Source of the DNA: Cenococcum geophilum 1.58
Lineage: Eukaryota > Ascomycota > Dothideomycetes > Gloniales > Gloniaceae
Direction: 5' to 3'
NCBI GenBank assembly: GCA_001692895.1
Contig: KV748194.1
Span: 496,001-560,000 of the forward strand
Length of the DNA: 64,000 nucleotides
A program made the translations under genes and the position numbers. The notes beneath the pieces were generated by a model that worked only from the letters and a program-made list of their open reading frames with translations, made no database searches and was not told where the DNA came from. Position 1 is the stretch's first letter. Each line of letters opens with the position of its first letter. Shown piece by piece: positions 11,096 through 23,100 of this stretch.

Positions 11096-12994
11096 CTAAT
11101 TGAATGTAAGGCTCTTAAAGTTACCACCACCTACGCCTCTTAAAGCTCTCCACTCCTTAATATCTATTTGCAATCTCTTAGTAATTGCCTCTAAAACACC
11201 TGCCTTAATTATTACCTTAATTGGCGTCTTCCCTTGCTTATCTAGCTTCTGCTCTTAAATCGTCTTTAAGTCCTACTACTTCTTAAATACCACTTGATAT
11301 GCGGCCTTAATATCTTCCTGCTAGTCCTCCGAGTCTTGCACCGCCTGCTTATGCCACTTAAAATACTCCCGTAAATTAGCAAGCTGATTAAGGCCTTAAG
11401 CGTATAGTAGAGGAGCAATCGGCGATAACTTTAAGCTTAAGAGAGAGGCTGCCGGAGGTGTAGATGGGCGCCTATTATAACTGCCAGTAGGGTTAATATA
11501 GAATTGATTGACTACGCCTAGAGTACTAGGTATAGAGGCCTCAGTAGTAAGCTCTCCTTTCTTCTTACTATTTATCCTCCTATTAAAAAGCTTCTATATT
11601 AACTCAACGGGAGGAGTATATTCAGTAGTAAGGCCCTCATCCATTGCTTGAGCCTACTCCTTTACGTCCTCTTGCATAAGCCTATAGTCGACTTACTAAT
11701 ACACCTAACACCAGTTACTACCGCAGTTCTTATAACATTGCTACCTTTAAGATATCTTTATAAAGCTCGTAATAGGGATTGCAGAGGAAGCCGCAAGATC
11801 ACTAGCTACACGCTGCGGCGTAGCTAGTAGAGAGCTATATAAGGATTCTGGGGCTAATTGTAAAGCTAATTACGTCATTATAGAGGAGCGACCAGAGGGA
11901 CGAGGAGCTTACTATCCTATAGTCTCAATATATTTGAAAGCGAGCTTAACTTTAAGCTTCTTAATTACGTCACCAGGGCAATTGTAATAGGCTCTCGCCA
12001 GCCTTATAAGCTTACTCTCAGAATCAAGCCAATCTATCGTACGGCTAGGGTTAAATTGGAAGGTAGCTCTAGAGGAGCCTTTTAATCGCCCAGGAACCTT
12101 TATAATACTATTACACCCATTGCTTATAAAAGTATAGCCAGCGTACTTCTGCTGCAGAGCCCCATTAACCTTAGGAAGAACCTCGCGGTTATATATAACT
12201 AAGAGGCAAAGGCGAGCCCTAGGAAATGTATAAGCTAGGAAACCATCTAAGCAATTTGGCTTCTTAATCTTGGCCGTTACTAAGAGGCGATATTTAAAGA
12301 AGGAACCTCCTCTAGAAGGCTTAGCTAGCTACTCTTCCTATTCTATCCAAAGCCTTAGAGCCGGCTCCTCCTCCCTCTCTACTAAAGATTTAGGTGTTAA
12401 GGCCTCTGCCGACGGAGGCCTTTAAGTATGCGATTAACTTAGCAATATAAGGGGACCTATATTTATAAGCTGCGAGAGTTGCGGAAGCTATATAGGAGCT
12501 CTCGCCGCATTATAATCTTGTAGGTGGTAAAAGTGTCAAACTTCCTTATTATTATACTCCTCAGCAGCCGCCGGATTGTTTAGGATCTTATCGAGCTTAC
12601 CTACAGCAAATGAGGCAGCCTATTACGACGTACGTAGGCCCTCGTGTATGGGCTGAGGATACTCAAACTGCGTACCGATTTAGCTACTATATGCAGGTGG
12701 GAGAGTTACCACCGTACTTATACTCAAGCTCTGTATTAAAGTAGGTAGGCGGGCGATTAATAAGGAAGGCTGTACTAGTAACATTCGAAATCGTTATATA
12801 GGTAGGCGGCCAGAGGGACTACCAATAGAGGCAGCAGCAGTACGTTTGGAGCTCATATTAATGAGAGAAAGAAGCTTTAATACACCACAATCTGGAGCAA
12901 ATATCACGGCTTTTGGTAAGGGAGGCAAGTCACGAATAGCTTCAAATTTGAGCTCTAAATTCGAGGTGGCTAGTGGCCCAAGCCAGGGCCACAT
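11096..12994 (-). pseudogene. Accessory ORF of the mariner-like element, unknown function, RIP-degraded
   Basis: The minus strand from the ATG at 12994 to the stop at 11096 reads as one frame of about 630 codons with roughly fifteen in-frame stops, far fewer than chance for such AT-rich DNA. It begins MWPWLGPLATSNLELKFEAI, inside the right terminal repeat; the left repeat carries a diverged copy of the same start. The protein would be Ser/Pro-rich in the N-terminal third and Lys-rich and helical near the end (KAGVLEAITKRLQIDIKEW). I recognise no domain. It converges on the transposase gene and ends about 150 bases from it. It may be a captured gene or an accessory protein of this transposon family. 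Confidence 0.55.
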
Positions 12995-13306
12995 ACTACA
13001 CCTCTTCCTGCTAGCTCTACATACTAATTTAGCTGCAGGTTTAGCGAAATTAGGTGTGTACCGCTGCGCGCGCTGGGGGGGGGGAAGCCGAAGCTCTTAC
13101 AAGCTGTAGAGCCACGAGCAGAGGGAGGAGCAAAGAGAGAAGCAAAGTGAGAAGTAAAGGGGGCAGTCTAGATAGGAAAGTGGGTCGGTGGGGGGGTGGG
13201 TCTAGATGAACAGTGCGCAATTAATCTACAGGGGTAAATTAAGGCTTAGCTTTAACATTCCCTTTCTAGACACCTCCTTCCACCTCTACGCCTCGCACCT
13301 CTATAC

Positions 13307-13555
13307 CTACCTCTGCTCGTGGCTCTACTCATGTCTCTGCTCGTGGCTCTGCTCATGGCTCTGCTCGTGGCTCTACTCACGCCTCTACTCGTAGCTCTAC
13401 TCACGCCTCTGCTCGTGCCTCTGCTGCCAATGTCTCGCCCGTGCCTCTCTTATATAAAAAGGGAGACGCATAGAGAGAGACATGTAGAGAGAGACGCGTA
13501 GAAAGAGACGCGTAGAATGAGACGCGTAGAGAGACGCGTAGAGAGACGCGTAAAG
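13307..13555. repeat. 12-bp tandem repeats (right block)
   Basis: About ten degenerate copies of CTCGTGGCTCTG (13307-13430) are followed by copies of GTAGAGAGACGC (13460-13555). They are the same motif classes as at 9463-9700. Confidence 0.85.
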
Positions 13556-13901
13556 CACATAAAAGTACGTGCACCTGCAGCAGCTTGGGGGGCATGCAGG
13601 GGTGGGGGAATATTGGTAAACATTGCATTTGTATGGCTTTTACTAATAAAATAGGTGCCCGAGTAGTGCCTTGGCTACCCTTACCGCCTGCTAGGCCGCC
13701 GCTGATCAAAAGATTCGGGCAGTAAAGTTACTGCCAAGAGTTACTGTCCGAAACGTAATCCACACCATCTATGTAAGGAATAAACCATTTTACTTAATCG
13801 AGCCTCTATATATTAAGTGTTCAACTAGCTGATTGATTTGCGACTGACTTTCTGAGCATTAGTTTATAAAAAGCTCGCAATTATCTTCTTCCCAAATCAC
13901 T

Positions 13902-14919
13902 TTACTTAATACCAACGCAAACATAATATCCCAAAAGCAAATTCGAGCAATCACTCTTGACCCCCGTATTCCATGCGAAGAAATGTGCGGCCGTAATACC
14001 CTGGCTCCTCTCGATCGCGTTGCAGCTATCGCCACTTTTAATAAGATAGTACTTGTTGCAGTTGCTGACAATTCCAGGCTGCTGTGGCTGGCGGCTCGAA
14101 GATGTTGGACTGGGTGTTGCAGAGCGCGTCGTGGGGGTACCAGGGATTGCGACGCAATAATAGTAACCGACAAAGAGCGCTACAGATGTTATTAACATTC
14201 ATTGGATGACAGGAGAATCTTCGTGTAATGAGATCGACGCTGAAAGTGGAGAGTCATACTGGTGCAGCTACTGCCCACAGCTGGATTCCAAACTTCGAAC
14301 TGTGCGACTGTGAAAGTACCAAAGGAGTTTGAGATGCTGGAGCAGGAGTCGCCTGATATGGCCTGATAGTATTTCGTACACGTTGAGATTATCCCTGTTT
14401 GGGCATGCGACAGTCCGGCCGGCGTTGGCGACGTGGAGGTTGATTTTGTGGTAGGAGTGCCCGGGACTCCGACGCAGACATAGTAGCCGACGAAAAGGGC
14501 GCTGCAGCTGGAGCCGATCGCCGGATTCTAAATGTAGCTGAGATTGTTTTAGTGTCAGTATCAAGAGGTGGGAGGAATAGGAGTACGCACAAGTCTGCTA
14601 GAGTGAATATACCGTATTTGTCAACAATCCCTTGACAGGTGTCGCCGGATACGACTTTATAGTGGTTATTGCCTATTGTACGTAAGTCTCGCCGAAATGA
14701 TAAGAGGAAACTGTGTTCATACAATTAGATACAAGACCTGACTGCTCAGGAAGAGGCCCAGTTGGTGTTGCGCTAGTTGCTAGAGGCGAAGTGGGAGTTC
14801 CAGGAACTGCGTCACTTGCAGTCAGCAACAGCACAATTATACTGTTGAAATTCAAGCCTTATCTAGTCCGGTCACTTGCTCCCCACGCAGACGTAATATC
14901 CGGCCAACAAGCCCTGGCA
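13902..14919 (-). pseudogene. LysM-array gene, 3' portion (cut off by the hAT insertion)
   Basis: This is the downstream part of the LysM gene that starts at 30440. It holds the end of module 2 (CQGLLAGYYVCVG) and modules 3, 4 and 5. The modules have the fungal pattern SGD(T/S)C, WNPAxGSSC and GYYVCVG, joined by Pro/Thr/Ser linkers, with small introns at conserved places within the modules. The frame ends at the stop at 13902. Module 3 has TAG at 14528-14530 (minus strand) exactly where the other modules have the Trp of WNP, a CCA to CTA change on the plus strand, the RIP signature. Cut from its promoter and carrying this stop, it should be non-functional. Confidence 0.85.
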
Positions 14920-14927
14920 ACCTGAGC
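14920..14927. repeat. 8-bp target-site duplication, left copy (ACCTGAGC)
   Basis: ACCTGAGC directly precedes the left inverted repeat of the hAT element and recurs at 29752-29759. Confidence 0.95.
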
Positions 14928-15099
14928 CAGTGATGTCAATGGACTGGATTGGATACAAAAATCGCTTTAAATCCAATCCAAAAATCAAATTAGGCTTCTT
15001 AACCGGTTACGTAACCGGTTAAACCAGATAATCCAATATATATTCAGCTACATCGCGAATCTTGGCATAGTATTAAGGACCAAATTAGTTATCGTAGAT

Positions 15100-16425
15100 T
15101 GTATATTTAACTACGCCCACCCCATCCTACTCATCTTCCTGCTCATCTTCCTGCTCATCTACCTGCTCATCTTCCTGCTCATCTACCTGCTCATTTTCCT
15201 GCTTGTCTTCCTGCCTACCAGCTTATGTACCGACCTTGTCCGCAGCCTTGTCTTTATCTTTAGCGGCGGCCTTAGCAGCAGCTTCCTCCTTATACTGCTC
15301 GTTAACGTTAGGATCAACGCCTTGCGTAAAAGCCTTAGCCTAAGGTTGCCCAAACCAGGACTTGAGGCACTCGTTAGCTTTAATGATGTTAGCTTTAAGA
15401 TAATTGTGGGGGTCTGTAAGTAGGTGCTTGGCTAAACTAAATACGCGTTTATATTTAGCGCTTATAAGGGGTATTTAATATATTAAGGGCGAACCGAGCT
15501 AGGTTAGGCTGTGAGAGGTAGAGGCTGTTCTAATAAGCTAGATAGTCGTTAATCTGTTTAGGGTCGCTTTTAATATAGGTCTGGTAGGCGTCGGATCTGC
15601 TAAGAGGTATAAATTTAAGCTATTTGTGATTCTTAAGCCTACTAAAAGTCTTACCTAATGTGAATATAATCGGCGACAAAGGCTAGTTAGATGTAGGAGT
15701 AGTATACTTGCCCTTATACTCCTCTAGCCAGAGGTCTTCTACTAGGCCCTAAATACCGCAATCTTCTTAATTCTTAGGGTTACTAGTAAGCCAGTGCTTC
15801 TTGTCCTTATTATTATTAAATCTTTAATAAAACCACTACTACTTCTTATTTAGTAGAAGGACTTAAGCAGCGTAATAAGCAGCGCTATCGTTAGCTAGCT
15901 TATAGTACTCCTTACACTTCTCCTATAACGCGTAGGCAGCAGCCTTAAGGTAGGCGTATTTGTTGTGGTCCCTATACTATATATAATATTCTTTAAAATT
16001 TATTTAGGCGTTCTAGGTATAGTTAAAAAGCTAATCTATAGTAGTAAACCAGTAGTAGAGAGTATATTTATAGCCTTAGCTATATATAGTCGCCTTATAG
16101 AATGGCTGTAGAACAAATAAAAGCTTTTTAAGAAGAAACCAGTGGTGGGATATAAGACGGTTATTCTTAATGCTATCGCCGCGCTTAGGCCTATAGGTCT
16201 TGCAGAATTGCTATATACGTTGCTTATAATTAATAGCGCGTATAATAGAGCTAAAATATAAGTTCTATTGCGTTGTATTACTTTAAATAAGCTAGTAGAG
16301 ACATTAGCTAAAGAATTTAAGAAGTTTAATATTGCGACCACAGCCCGGATATTTATAAAATCTAGGCCTAGATATAAGCCTACTAATTAAACCCCCGGCC
16401 CTTAACGTTATTAAGTAGTGAATAT
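15100..16425 (-). pseudogene. hAT transposase, C-terminal half
   Basis: This is the continuation of the transposase that begins in 27871-29170, separated by the Crypton/Copia insertion. Readable family-like segments include a QFCKTYRPKRGDSIKNNRL stretch and HHWFLLKKL near 16090-16200, and a downstream region towards the C-terminal dimerisation part. At 15121-15220 an 18-bp repeat encodes an acidic Asp-Glu-Gln tail on the minus strand. Many RIP-type stops are present. Confidence 0.8.
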
Positions 16426-19362
16426 TAATAGTATATCCACGGTTCGATTTATATAGCTAAATTAGCCGCTAAGTCACAATTTAGCAGGCAGGAGGCCCGT
16501 GCGCTTAGCGCTATATGGATGTTACCCCATATCTACGGTCGATCTTTAATCGCCAGTAACGCCGCAGCAACGTCGCGCTCTTAACACCCGTTAAGTAGTA
16601 TGCGTAGAGCTATCTAAGGGCTCTCTGCTCGCACTAGGATGGCAAGAATTGGCCGTGGGTTAATAGAGATATTTGCGTTTTAGATTAGGCGCCGCTATCG
16701 TATAAGTACCCCACCAAATTTATACCGCACTAAAATAAGCCCCTAAGGGGCTATAGATAAAGGCTTTAAGAGGACTCCTTAGAAGTTAGATATATATACT
16801 ATTTTAAAGCTTTTCTACCCACTTAAAGCCGTTTATAAAGCTAATCTAGCGAGCACTGTATCCGCTCCTACTGTTAATTAACCTACTATATAGCTGCTTC
16901 CTCGCTAACCCTTTAGGCCTGCGTAACCCGCCTAATCTCCTTAATAACCTTAAGCCGTAGGGAGTACTATTAGAGCTTATTCTGCCGGCCGGCCCGCTAT
17001 TTACTGCCCTATTTAGAATCTAGCGCTGCTACGGAAGGATTACCTCTAAGCCCTTTAGTCCACTCGCGCTAAAGGGCCCGTACGGACTTTATTATATAGT
17101 ATATATAATATACAGGCGGCTACTCGGGCGGCTGCTCGGGCTTAGGCCCTTACTACGGCTATAGCTATAGCTATAGCTGCAGTAGCGCCGGCGAAGGGGA
17201 AGCTATAGCGCTTACCCGGGCTAATATATCCTAGCTTAATTCCGTAATAGATAGAGGCGCTAGTAAACATGCCGTCGGTAAACGTGCTATTAGTAGGTAT
17301 ATTGTTAGACGCGAATATATGGATACCAAAGGGACCTTAAGCCGAAAGGTAAGGCTACTAGACATAAGCAATTAAAGCTACGAAGACTGCGCCTACTGGG
17401 ACTCGGCTATACAGTCAAACAACGCCTATAGCTTGCGTACTCGGGCGTCTATAGTCTTTAAGCGGTCCGCAATAGCTAGCACGGCCTAGTAGAGTATTAA
17501 TAGCTAGCTAGGGCCTTCTTCTTCCTACTATAGGTAGGCTTTAACCTTCCACGTAAAGGGTAGATAGGCCTCGTACTAGAAGACCGGGTAGTTCTATATA
17601 GGGTTACTTAGGAATATTTTACGGAGGACTACTAAGTCCTATAGGATAACCTCCTAAAGATAAAACAAGAGGTTTATGGCGCCTATAGCTATAAGGTTAT
17701 TAACCTAGCCAACCTAAGGGCTAAACTAACCCTTCTAGACGTCTAGCTCTAGCTAGATCGTCAACAGTAGTACATTAGGGGGGGTAACGCTTGCCCTATA
17801 AATCTTAAAGCAGCCTATCTACGGTAAATAGCCGGCCATTATCCGCATAAACTCCCGCGGCAGCGAGTTTAAATAGTAGCCGACTATCTACTCCTAGTTC
17901 TACCTGCTAGCGCGTCTAATCTAGTTCTTACTAACCCCTTTTAGCTCCGCTATCTTAGCGCTAGCGCTTTGCCTAATATAGGTCTTCTACAAAAAGACGC
18001 CGATAGCCTAGAATGCCTTAGTAACCTACTCCCGCTGTAAGTTATATAAAAAGGCCGTCTTACGGTTCCCAGTGCTACTCTTAATTAGGCGGATATTATA
18101 CCACGCTAACCGCTTACTAAAGTCTAGAAATAGCTTATTACTAAGGTCCTAGTAGTATAGGAGGTAGAAAGCTAGCCCGCTAAGCATATAGATAAGCGGC
18201 TTCTTATTATATAGAGCTTTAATAGTCTTAAGGCGGCTATACTAGTTCTACTTACTAGCGCGTATAGTAAATATTAGGGGCATATAGCGCGTAGGACCTT
18301 CCCCCTTAAACTTAAAGGTAAATAGGTCTAAGATCTCGGCGGAGCGCCTATTACCGCTATAGGTAAGCATATAGTGGCCTAGTAGGATATCTATAAGCGT
18401 ATAAAGGTAGTATTTTAGTAAGGAGTCTTCGCGGGCCTATAGCTCGCAGCAGACGCTCTTAAACTTGTCCTCTATATATCTATTAAGTAGCGTATTCCTA
18501 CCCTTATCTATAAACTGCTCCTTTTCCCACTACGCGTCCCTCTATTATAGAACCTTTAGGTAATCCCTAATATTATCCTCTTACGGGGACTAGTAGCTGT
18601 TTATCCCTATACCCTTCTGCGTCTAGTAAAGGTCTATTAGGGTAGTAATATAGCCGCGAACTAAGCACTAGGAGAGCCGCGTCTTATCCTAGGGCACGTC
18701 GTTACTAGCCTTACGGCTTTTTACTTTTAGTGGCTGGCCTATAACCTCCTTAACGAGGAAAAGAAGTAGCTTCTCTTCCGTAACGGTATTGCTGTTATAG
18801 TACTACTTCTACTTATAAAAGGCCTAGGAAGACGCGCGTTAGTTATAAGTATACTACTCCGTAAAGTACCTACCTACTTACCTTAAACTCTTTCTACTTT
18901 GGCTTATAATTTAGAGACGTATTTTTAGATCTCTTGGAACACATAAGGGTAAGGATACTTTACGCGTTAGCGCGTAGTTCGGTATTATTCGCGACGTTAA
19001 TCTTTACGCAACTAATTAATAGTATTTTTAAGATATATAGGACGCTGCTAGAGAAGCTACGCCCTAAGGGGGGGTTCCTATTTTCCTATATACGTAGATA
19101 TAGACCAGGGAGGAAAGATAGAGAAAGTATACCTACCAGATAAGTAACCTTACTATATAGGGTAAATAAACGGGCGCACGGCTAGGCCAATAGGCCAATA
19201 GTACGCGCGCATTAGTGACTTAATTAGTAGGGGTAAAGATATTTAAAGATGTTCACGGCTTAGCTGTAGGCTCGGCCGTAGACATCCGCGAATATTAACG
19301 GGGGTCGTATATATTATATGCGGCTCAGTAATTAAGCGGGCGCTTAGCCGAGCCGTAAACAC
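16426..19362 (-). mobile_element. Crypton-like tyrosine-recombinase element, unit 1 of a tandem dimer
   Basis: Unit 1 is 2,937 bp, from TAATAGTATATCCACGG at 16426 to the identical word at 19363, where unit 2 starts in the same orientation. There are no terminal inverted repeats or long direct repeats. The coding content resembles fungal proteins with Ndc10_II and GCR1_C domains, the protein family to which Crypton recombinases belong. A head-to-tail dimer is what integration of circular intermediates, or repeated integration at the same site, would give. Element limits are inferred from the dimer junction only. Confidence 0.7.
16760..18944 (-). pseudogene. Crypton recombinase-type protein (Ndc10_II/GCR1_C-like), unit 1, degraded
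   Basis: The frame starts at the ATG at 18944 (MCSKRSKNTSLNYK). Well-preserved stretches include HGRLKTIKALYNKKPLICML, the Ndc10_II-like core around 18170-18290, then GNRKTAFLYNLQRE and a stretch ending NSLPREFMRIMAGY at about 17830-17880. It continues towards 16760 with the GCR1_C-like part. Trp and Gln positions are often stops. The family binds DNA and, in Cryptons, carries the tyrosine recombinase fold; I did not identify the catalytic Tyr with certainty. Confidence 0.7.
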
Positions 19363-19641
19363 TAATAGTATATCCACGGTTCGATTTGTATAGCTAAATT
19401 AGCCGCTAAGTTACGATTTGGCAGGCAGGAGGCCCGTGCGCTTAGCGCTATATAGATATTACCCTATATCCACGGTCAATCTTTAATCGCTAGTAACGCT
19501 GTAGCAACGTCGCGCTTTTAACACCCGTTAAGTGGTATACGTAGAGCTGTCTAAGGGCTCTTTACTCACACTAGGATGGCAAGAATTGGCCGTAGGTTAA
19601 TAGAGATATTTACGTTTTAGATTAGGCGCCGCTATCATATA

Positions 19642-19871
19642 TATAAGCTTTGCAATATAGAAGAATTGCAAAAACGACTTAATTGTAATTCTATGGAAAT
19701 CAAGTAATATAAATATATAAGGAAGGTGTTAGTAATAAGATGAAAGGGGAGACTACTTTATAACTAAAACAGCGTGATATATAAGTAATACGCAGTCAAT
19801 ACGTAGGTAATATACAGTCGATACGCAGGTAATACGTAGGCGTTTTAGCATAGTACCGGTAGTCGGTTATA
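19642..19871 (-). repeat. Copia LTR (3' LTR of the minus-strand element)
   Basis: 230 bp; pairs with 24975-25204. The left terminal TG has become TA. Confidence 0.92.
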
Positions 19872-20199
19872 CACCCCCCCAGATTTAACGGTGTAGTTAA
19901 AGCTATAGAAAAATAAAGGTTAAAACTATACCAAAATAGGAAATTTAGATACAATTTAGAAGTAGTAAAAGAATGGGGTAACCGTGACGGATATTGCGAA
20001 TATCGCGGATATTGCGGATATTGCGAATTAATTGATCTAATATCAAATATCCACCAAATTCAACTGCTTTATCCATGCTTCGTACTTTTAACGAGGTAAG
20101 ATTTTAGTAAGACCGTCAGTAGGCATTTTGGCCGTAGGAACCCATTAAACGTCGATCTTTTTATCTTAAACTTCCTATCTCAGCCAGTGCTAATAGACG

Positions 20200-23100
20200 T
20201 CGATATATCGAAGCTTAGTGTCAAGCTTTGGTGTATCCTGTCTTAGAAGTCATATAGTCTGCATATTGTCGCAAAGCACGGTAAATTCGCGTTCTAAGTT
20301 AAAGCCAATTGCCTTAAAGAATCGTTGCCACCAGATAATTTTAACTGCGGCAGTAGATAGGGAGAGAAGCTCTACTTTAGTAGTCGAGCGAGTAACAGAT
20401 CGCTGTAGGGTCGCTTTCCAATCAATTAGACCTCCAAATAGCATAAAAAGATATCCTTAAGAGCTCCGTCTAGTCTCCTTATAGTCCGCAAATGCTGCGT
20501 CAGATGCTTTATAAAAGGTAACGTCTTCTCCTTTAGGGTTTCTAAAGTATACGTATGCTCTAAATACTTCGCCTAAATATTTAATAGCTGTAGATTTTGT
20601 TCCAAGGCAGTAGGCAATTACTTAATTTACTACATTAAGGTACTTTTAATTTGGATTAGTAAGGAATTCAGCCAGCTTAGAATGCGTCTTAGCAATATTA
20701 GGTCTTCTAAATACGGTAAAGTGTGCAAGCAACCCTACTCATTGCTAGTAGGCTAGTATCCTTTAAGGGTTCGCCTACTAGTCAAACGGAATCAGTTCTT
20801 CGGCAGAAAGTAGTGACTTAGGAAATCTACCTGGTTGGATATTGAATTAATTAGCTATCTTTTTAATATAGGAATCTTAGCAAAGCTAAAGCTTTTGACT
20901 TAGTCAATCTCGTTTAATTTAAATTCCTAAGAACTATTATAGGTCTCCTAGTGCACAGATCTCGTATCGGTATAGTAGTTTGGCTTTAAATTCTTTAAGT
21001 CTTTAAAGGTCCTTTTTAGCAAATAAAACGGCGATATCGTCTATATAAAAGAAGACAATAAGTCATTCGTTAGTAAATAGGCAGTTAGTGCCTGGTACTG
21101 GTTTTAATCCAAATTTAGCTAGGGTACTAGTAAGCTCTTTATACTAAAGTAGTAGTGAGATTTTTAATCTATATAGCGCCATAAGTAGCTCTAGGACATG
21201 TCCATCTTCTTCAAATCCTTCTAGGCAGTAGCAGTAAACTAGCTTACTAAGCTTGGCGTTTATAAATGCGTTTACAGCGTTATACTATCAAATTTCTAAA
21301 TCAAATGCGGCTGCTATAGCCATAAGGGCACGGAATATTTGAGCAGCTAGGGTTGCTATATAGGTCTCTTCTTCGGTAATCTATAGGTCTCCGCGGACAC
21401 ATAGTTAAGCTTTTAGCTTTTAAAGATAACCGTCGCTATCGAGCTTATATTTAAAGACCCATTTTAGTAAAAGGATCTACTCGTTGCTTACTTTTACTTT
21501 TAGTATAGTCTTAAATATCCCTCGGCGCTTTAGGTCATTATATTCTTTTTCTATAGCCTTTTAAAAGCCAGTAGTTAAAGGATACTTTCTTAGTTCTTTA
21601 AGGTTCTTTAGTTTAAGAGGAAGATTGTCCCGATATAGATATAAGGATCTAGTTTGGTCAATGTCCTTTACTAGTCCTGTAGCAAAGCCAGCGTAGTAAC
21701 CAAATAGGGTAGATAGATTAGCTAGTAATGCTATATACGCTTGACGTTGAATTCTTTTTAATCCTTCTGGTAGGATAAGGTCGGCAGAAGGTTTGGCCGA
21801 GACTTCGTTAGCTTATAGAGCTATATTTAACAGTTCTATTAAACTACTTAGCTAGGTAGGACCTGTTTTAATTATATCCAAGATATCGTCTTAAAGTCCT
21901 CCCGGTGTAGTATTTGTTTCTAGTAGATCTAGAGATACCGTTCTGCTAGGAGTTGGTAACTACTCAGTATCCTTTATAGGAGGCTCTGCCGAATCGTTCG
22001 ATTTAGGTATAGTCGTTTAATCTACATTTAAGGTAGATCTTTAATTGACTATATATAGGGTAGATTCGTCCTTAGATTTATCCTTATAGAGAGGTTCTAG
22101 TAGACTAATCGTCTAGATAGTGTCTTCTAAGGCTTCCCTTAGCAGGTAGTTAATGTCTTAACCCTTAGGGTCATAGAACGAGGTCTCGTCAAATATGACG
22201 TCTCTGGTTTGAATGACTTTGTAGAGACTTAAAATCTAGATTTAATAGATATTGGTTAAATCGTAGCCAACTAGGTGTCCAATCGTTGCACGAGGACCTA
22301 GCTTATCTCCCTTTTTAACTCATTTATCGAGCGTATAGGTCTTGCAACCGTATACATATATATAGGTAAGTAATGGCGTCTTACCGTAGGCGATCTTGTA
22401 CGGAGTTTTCCACCCTAGTTACTCATTTGGGGTTCGATTGAGTGCGTAGCTAGCAGCAAGGAAGGCTTCTGGTCCTAGAGATAGGGGTAAGGAAGCTTCT
22501 AGCTGCATAGCTCTAAACCTTTCTATAAGGGTTCGTCCAGATCGTTCTGCTCCACCATTTTGTTCCTTAGTATATGGTGCTCGGCATTTAAAAGTAATGC
22601 CTTTGTCTACGCACCATGTCTATAGGGTGTCTCCTATCTATCCAAAAGCTCGTTTGTTATCGCTCCAGAAGAAGACAACGTCCAGATAAAATCGTATTTT
22701 AATTAAACGGTGGGTCTTACGGATGGTAGGTAGGACAGTAGCTTTATCCTTATTCTTAGCGGTAAATACAAAATTAAATTTAGAATACGTGCAGTAGAAG
22801 TGCATCACATATCTATTGCCGTTGTAGCCTAGTTCTCCAAGGCTAATAATATTAAATGCGAGCCGTTCGAATGGTCAAGTAGCTAGAAATTCATATTCTC
22901 GTCTTCGAGAGATCTGCTGCGTATGCTTTGCTAATAAGCAAACTTCACATTCAACTTTAAGCGGTACTCGTTCATCAATTAGCTCTTTAAGCTCTGCGCT
23001 ATTAACATACTTAGGAAGCTACTTAATAGCGTCAAGTCCTACATAGCCAAGTATTTTATGCCATTTAGTAGCTATAGCTCCAACTAGTTTACGGGCCATT

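Larger units (their letters stand above)
9706..13076 (+). mobile_element. Tc1/mariner-type transposon with long inverted repeats and two convergent ORFs
   Basis: The ends are CCAGCGCGCGCAGCGGTACA at 9706 and its reverse complement ending at 13076. The inverted repeats are nearly perfect for about 125 bp and stay alignable to about 280 bp. A TA precedes the left end; the right end abuts a G run, so the expected TA duplication is not clean. The element is 3.37 kb, long for this group, because it holds a transposase (plus strand) and a second ORF of about 630 codons on the minus strand. Both are broken by RIP-type stops. Confidence 0.75.
9309..13750. mobile_element. Repeat element bounded by 41-bp inverted repeats, host of the mariner insertion
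   Basis: Bases 9309-9349 and 13710-13750 are inverted copies with one or two differences. Each end is itself nearly palindromic (CGGGCAGTAA ... TTACTGCCCG), so each can fold into a hairpin. Inside come tandem-repeat tracts, and between them a complete mariner-like element. A GGGGGGGAAGCCGAAGCTCT block occurs on both sides of the mariner, at about 9437 and 13077, in the same orientation. Without its cargo this element would be about 1 kb and non-coding, MITE-like. I could not see a target-site duplication outside the repeats, so its superfamily is open. Confidence 0.6.

Noticed and set aside
13859..14198. Plus- and minus-strand frames overlapping the last LysM module as separate genes
   Set aside because: They are fragments of one multi-exon LysM gene or its antisense.
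16426..19640. LTR retrotransposon with 270-bp LTRs (the direct repeats at 16426 and 19363)
   Set aside because: The direct repeats are the starts of two tandem Crypton units: the sequence after the second repeat resumes, past the Copia insertion, as a complete second copy of the internal region. No pol genes lie between the repeats.
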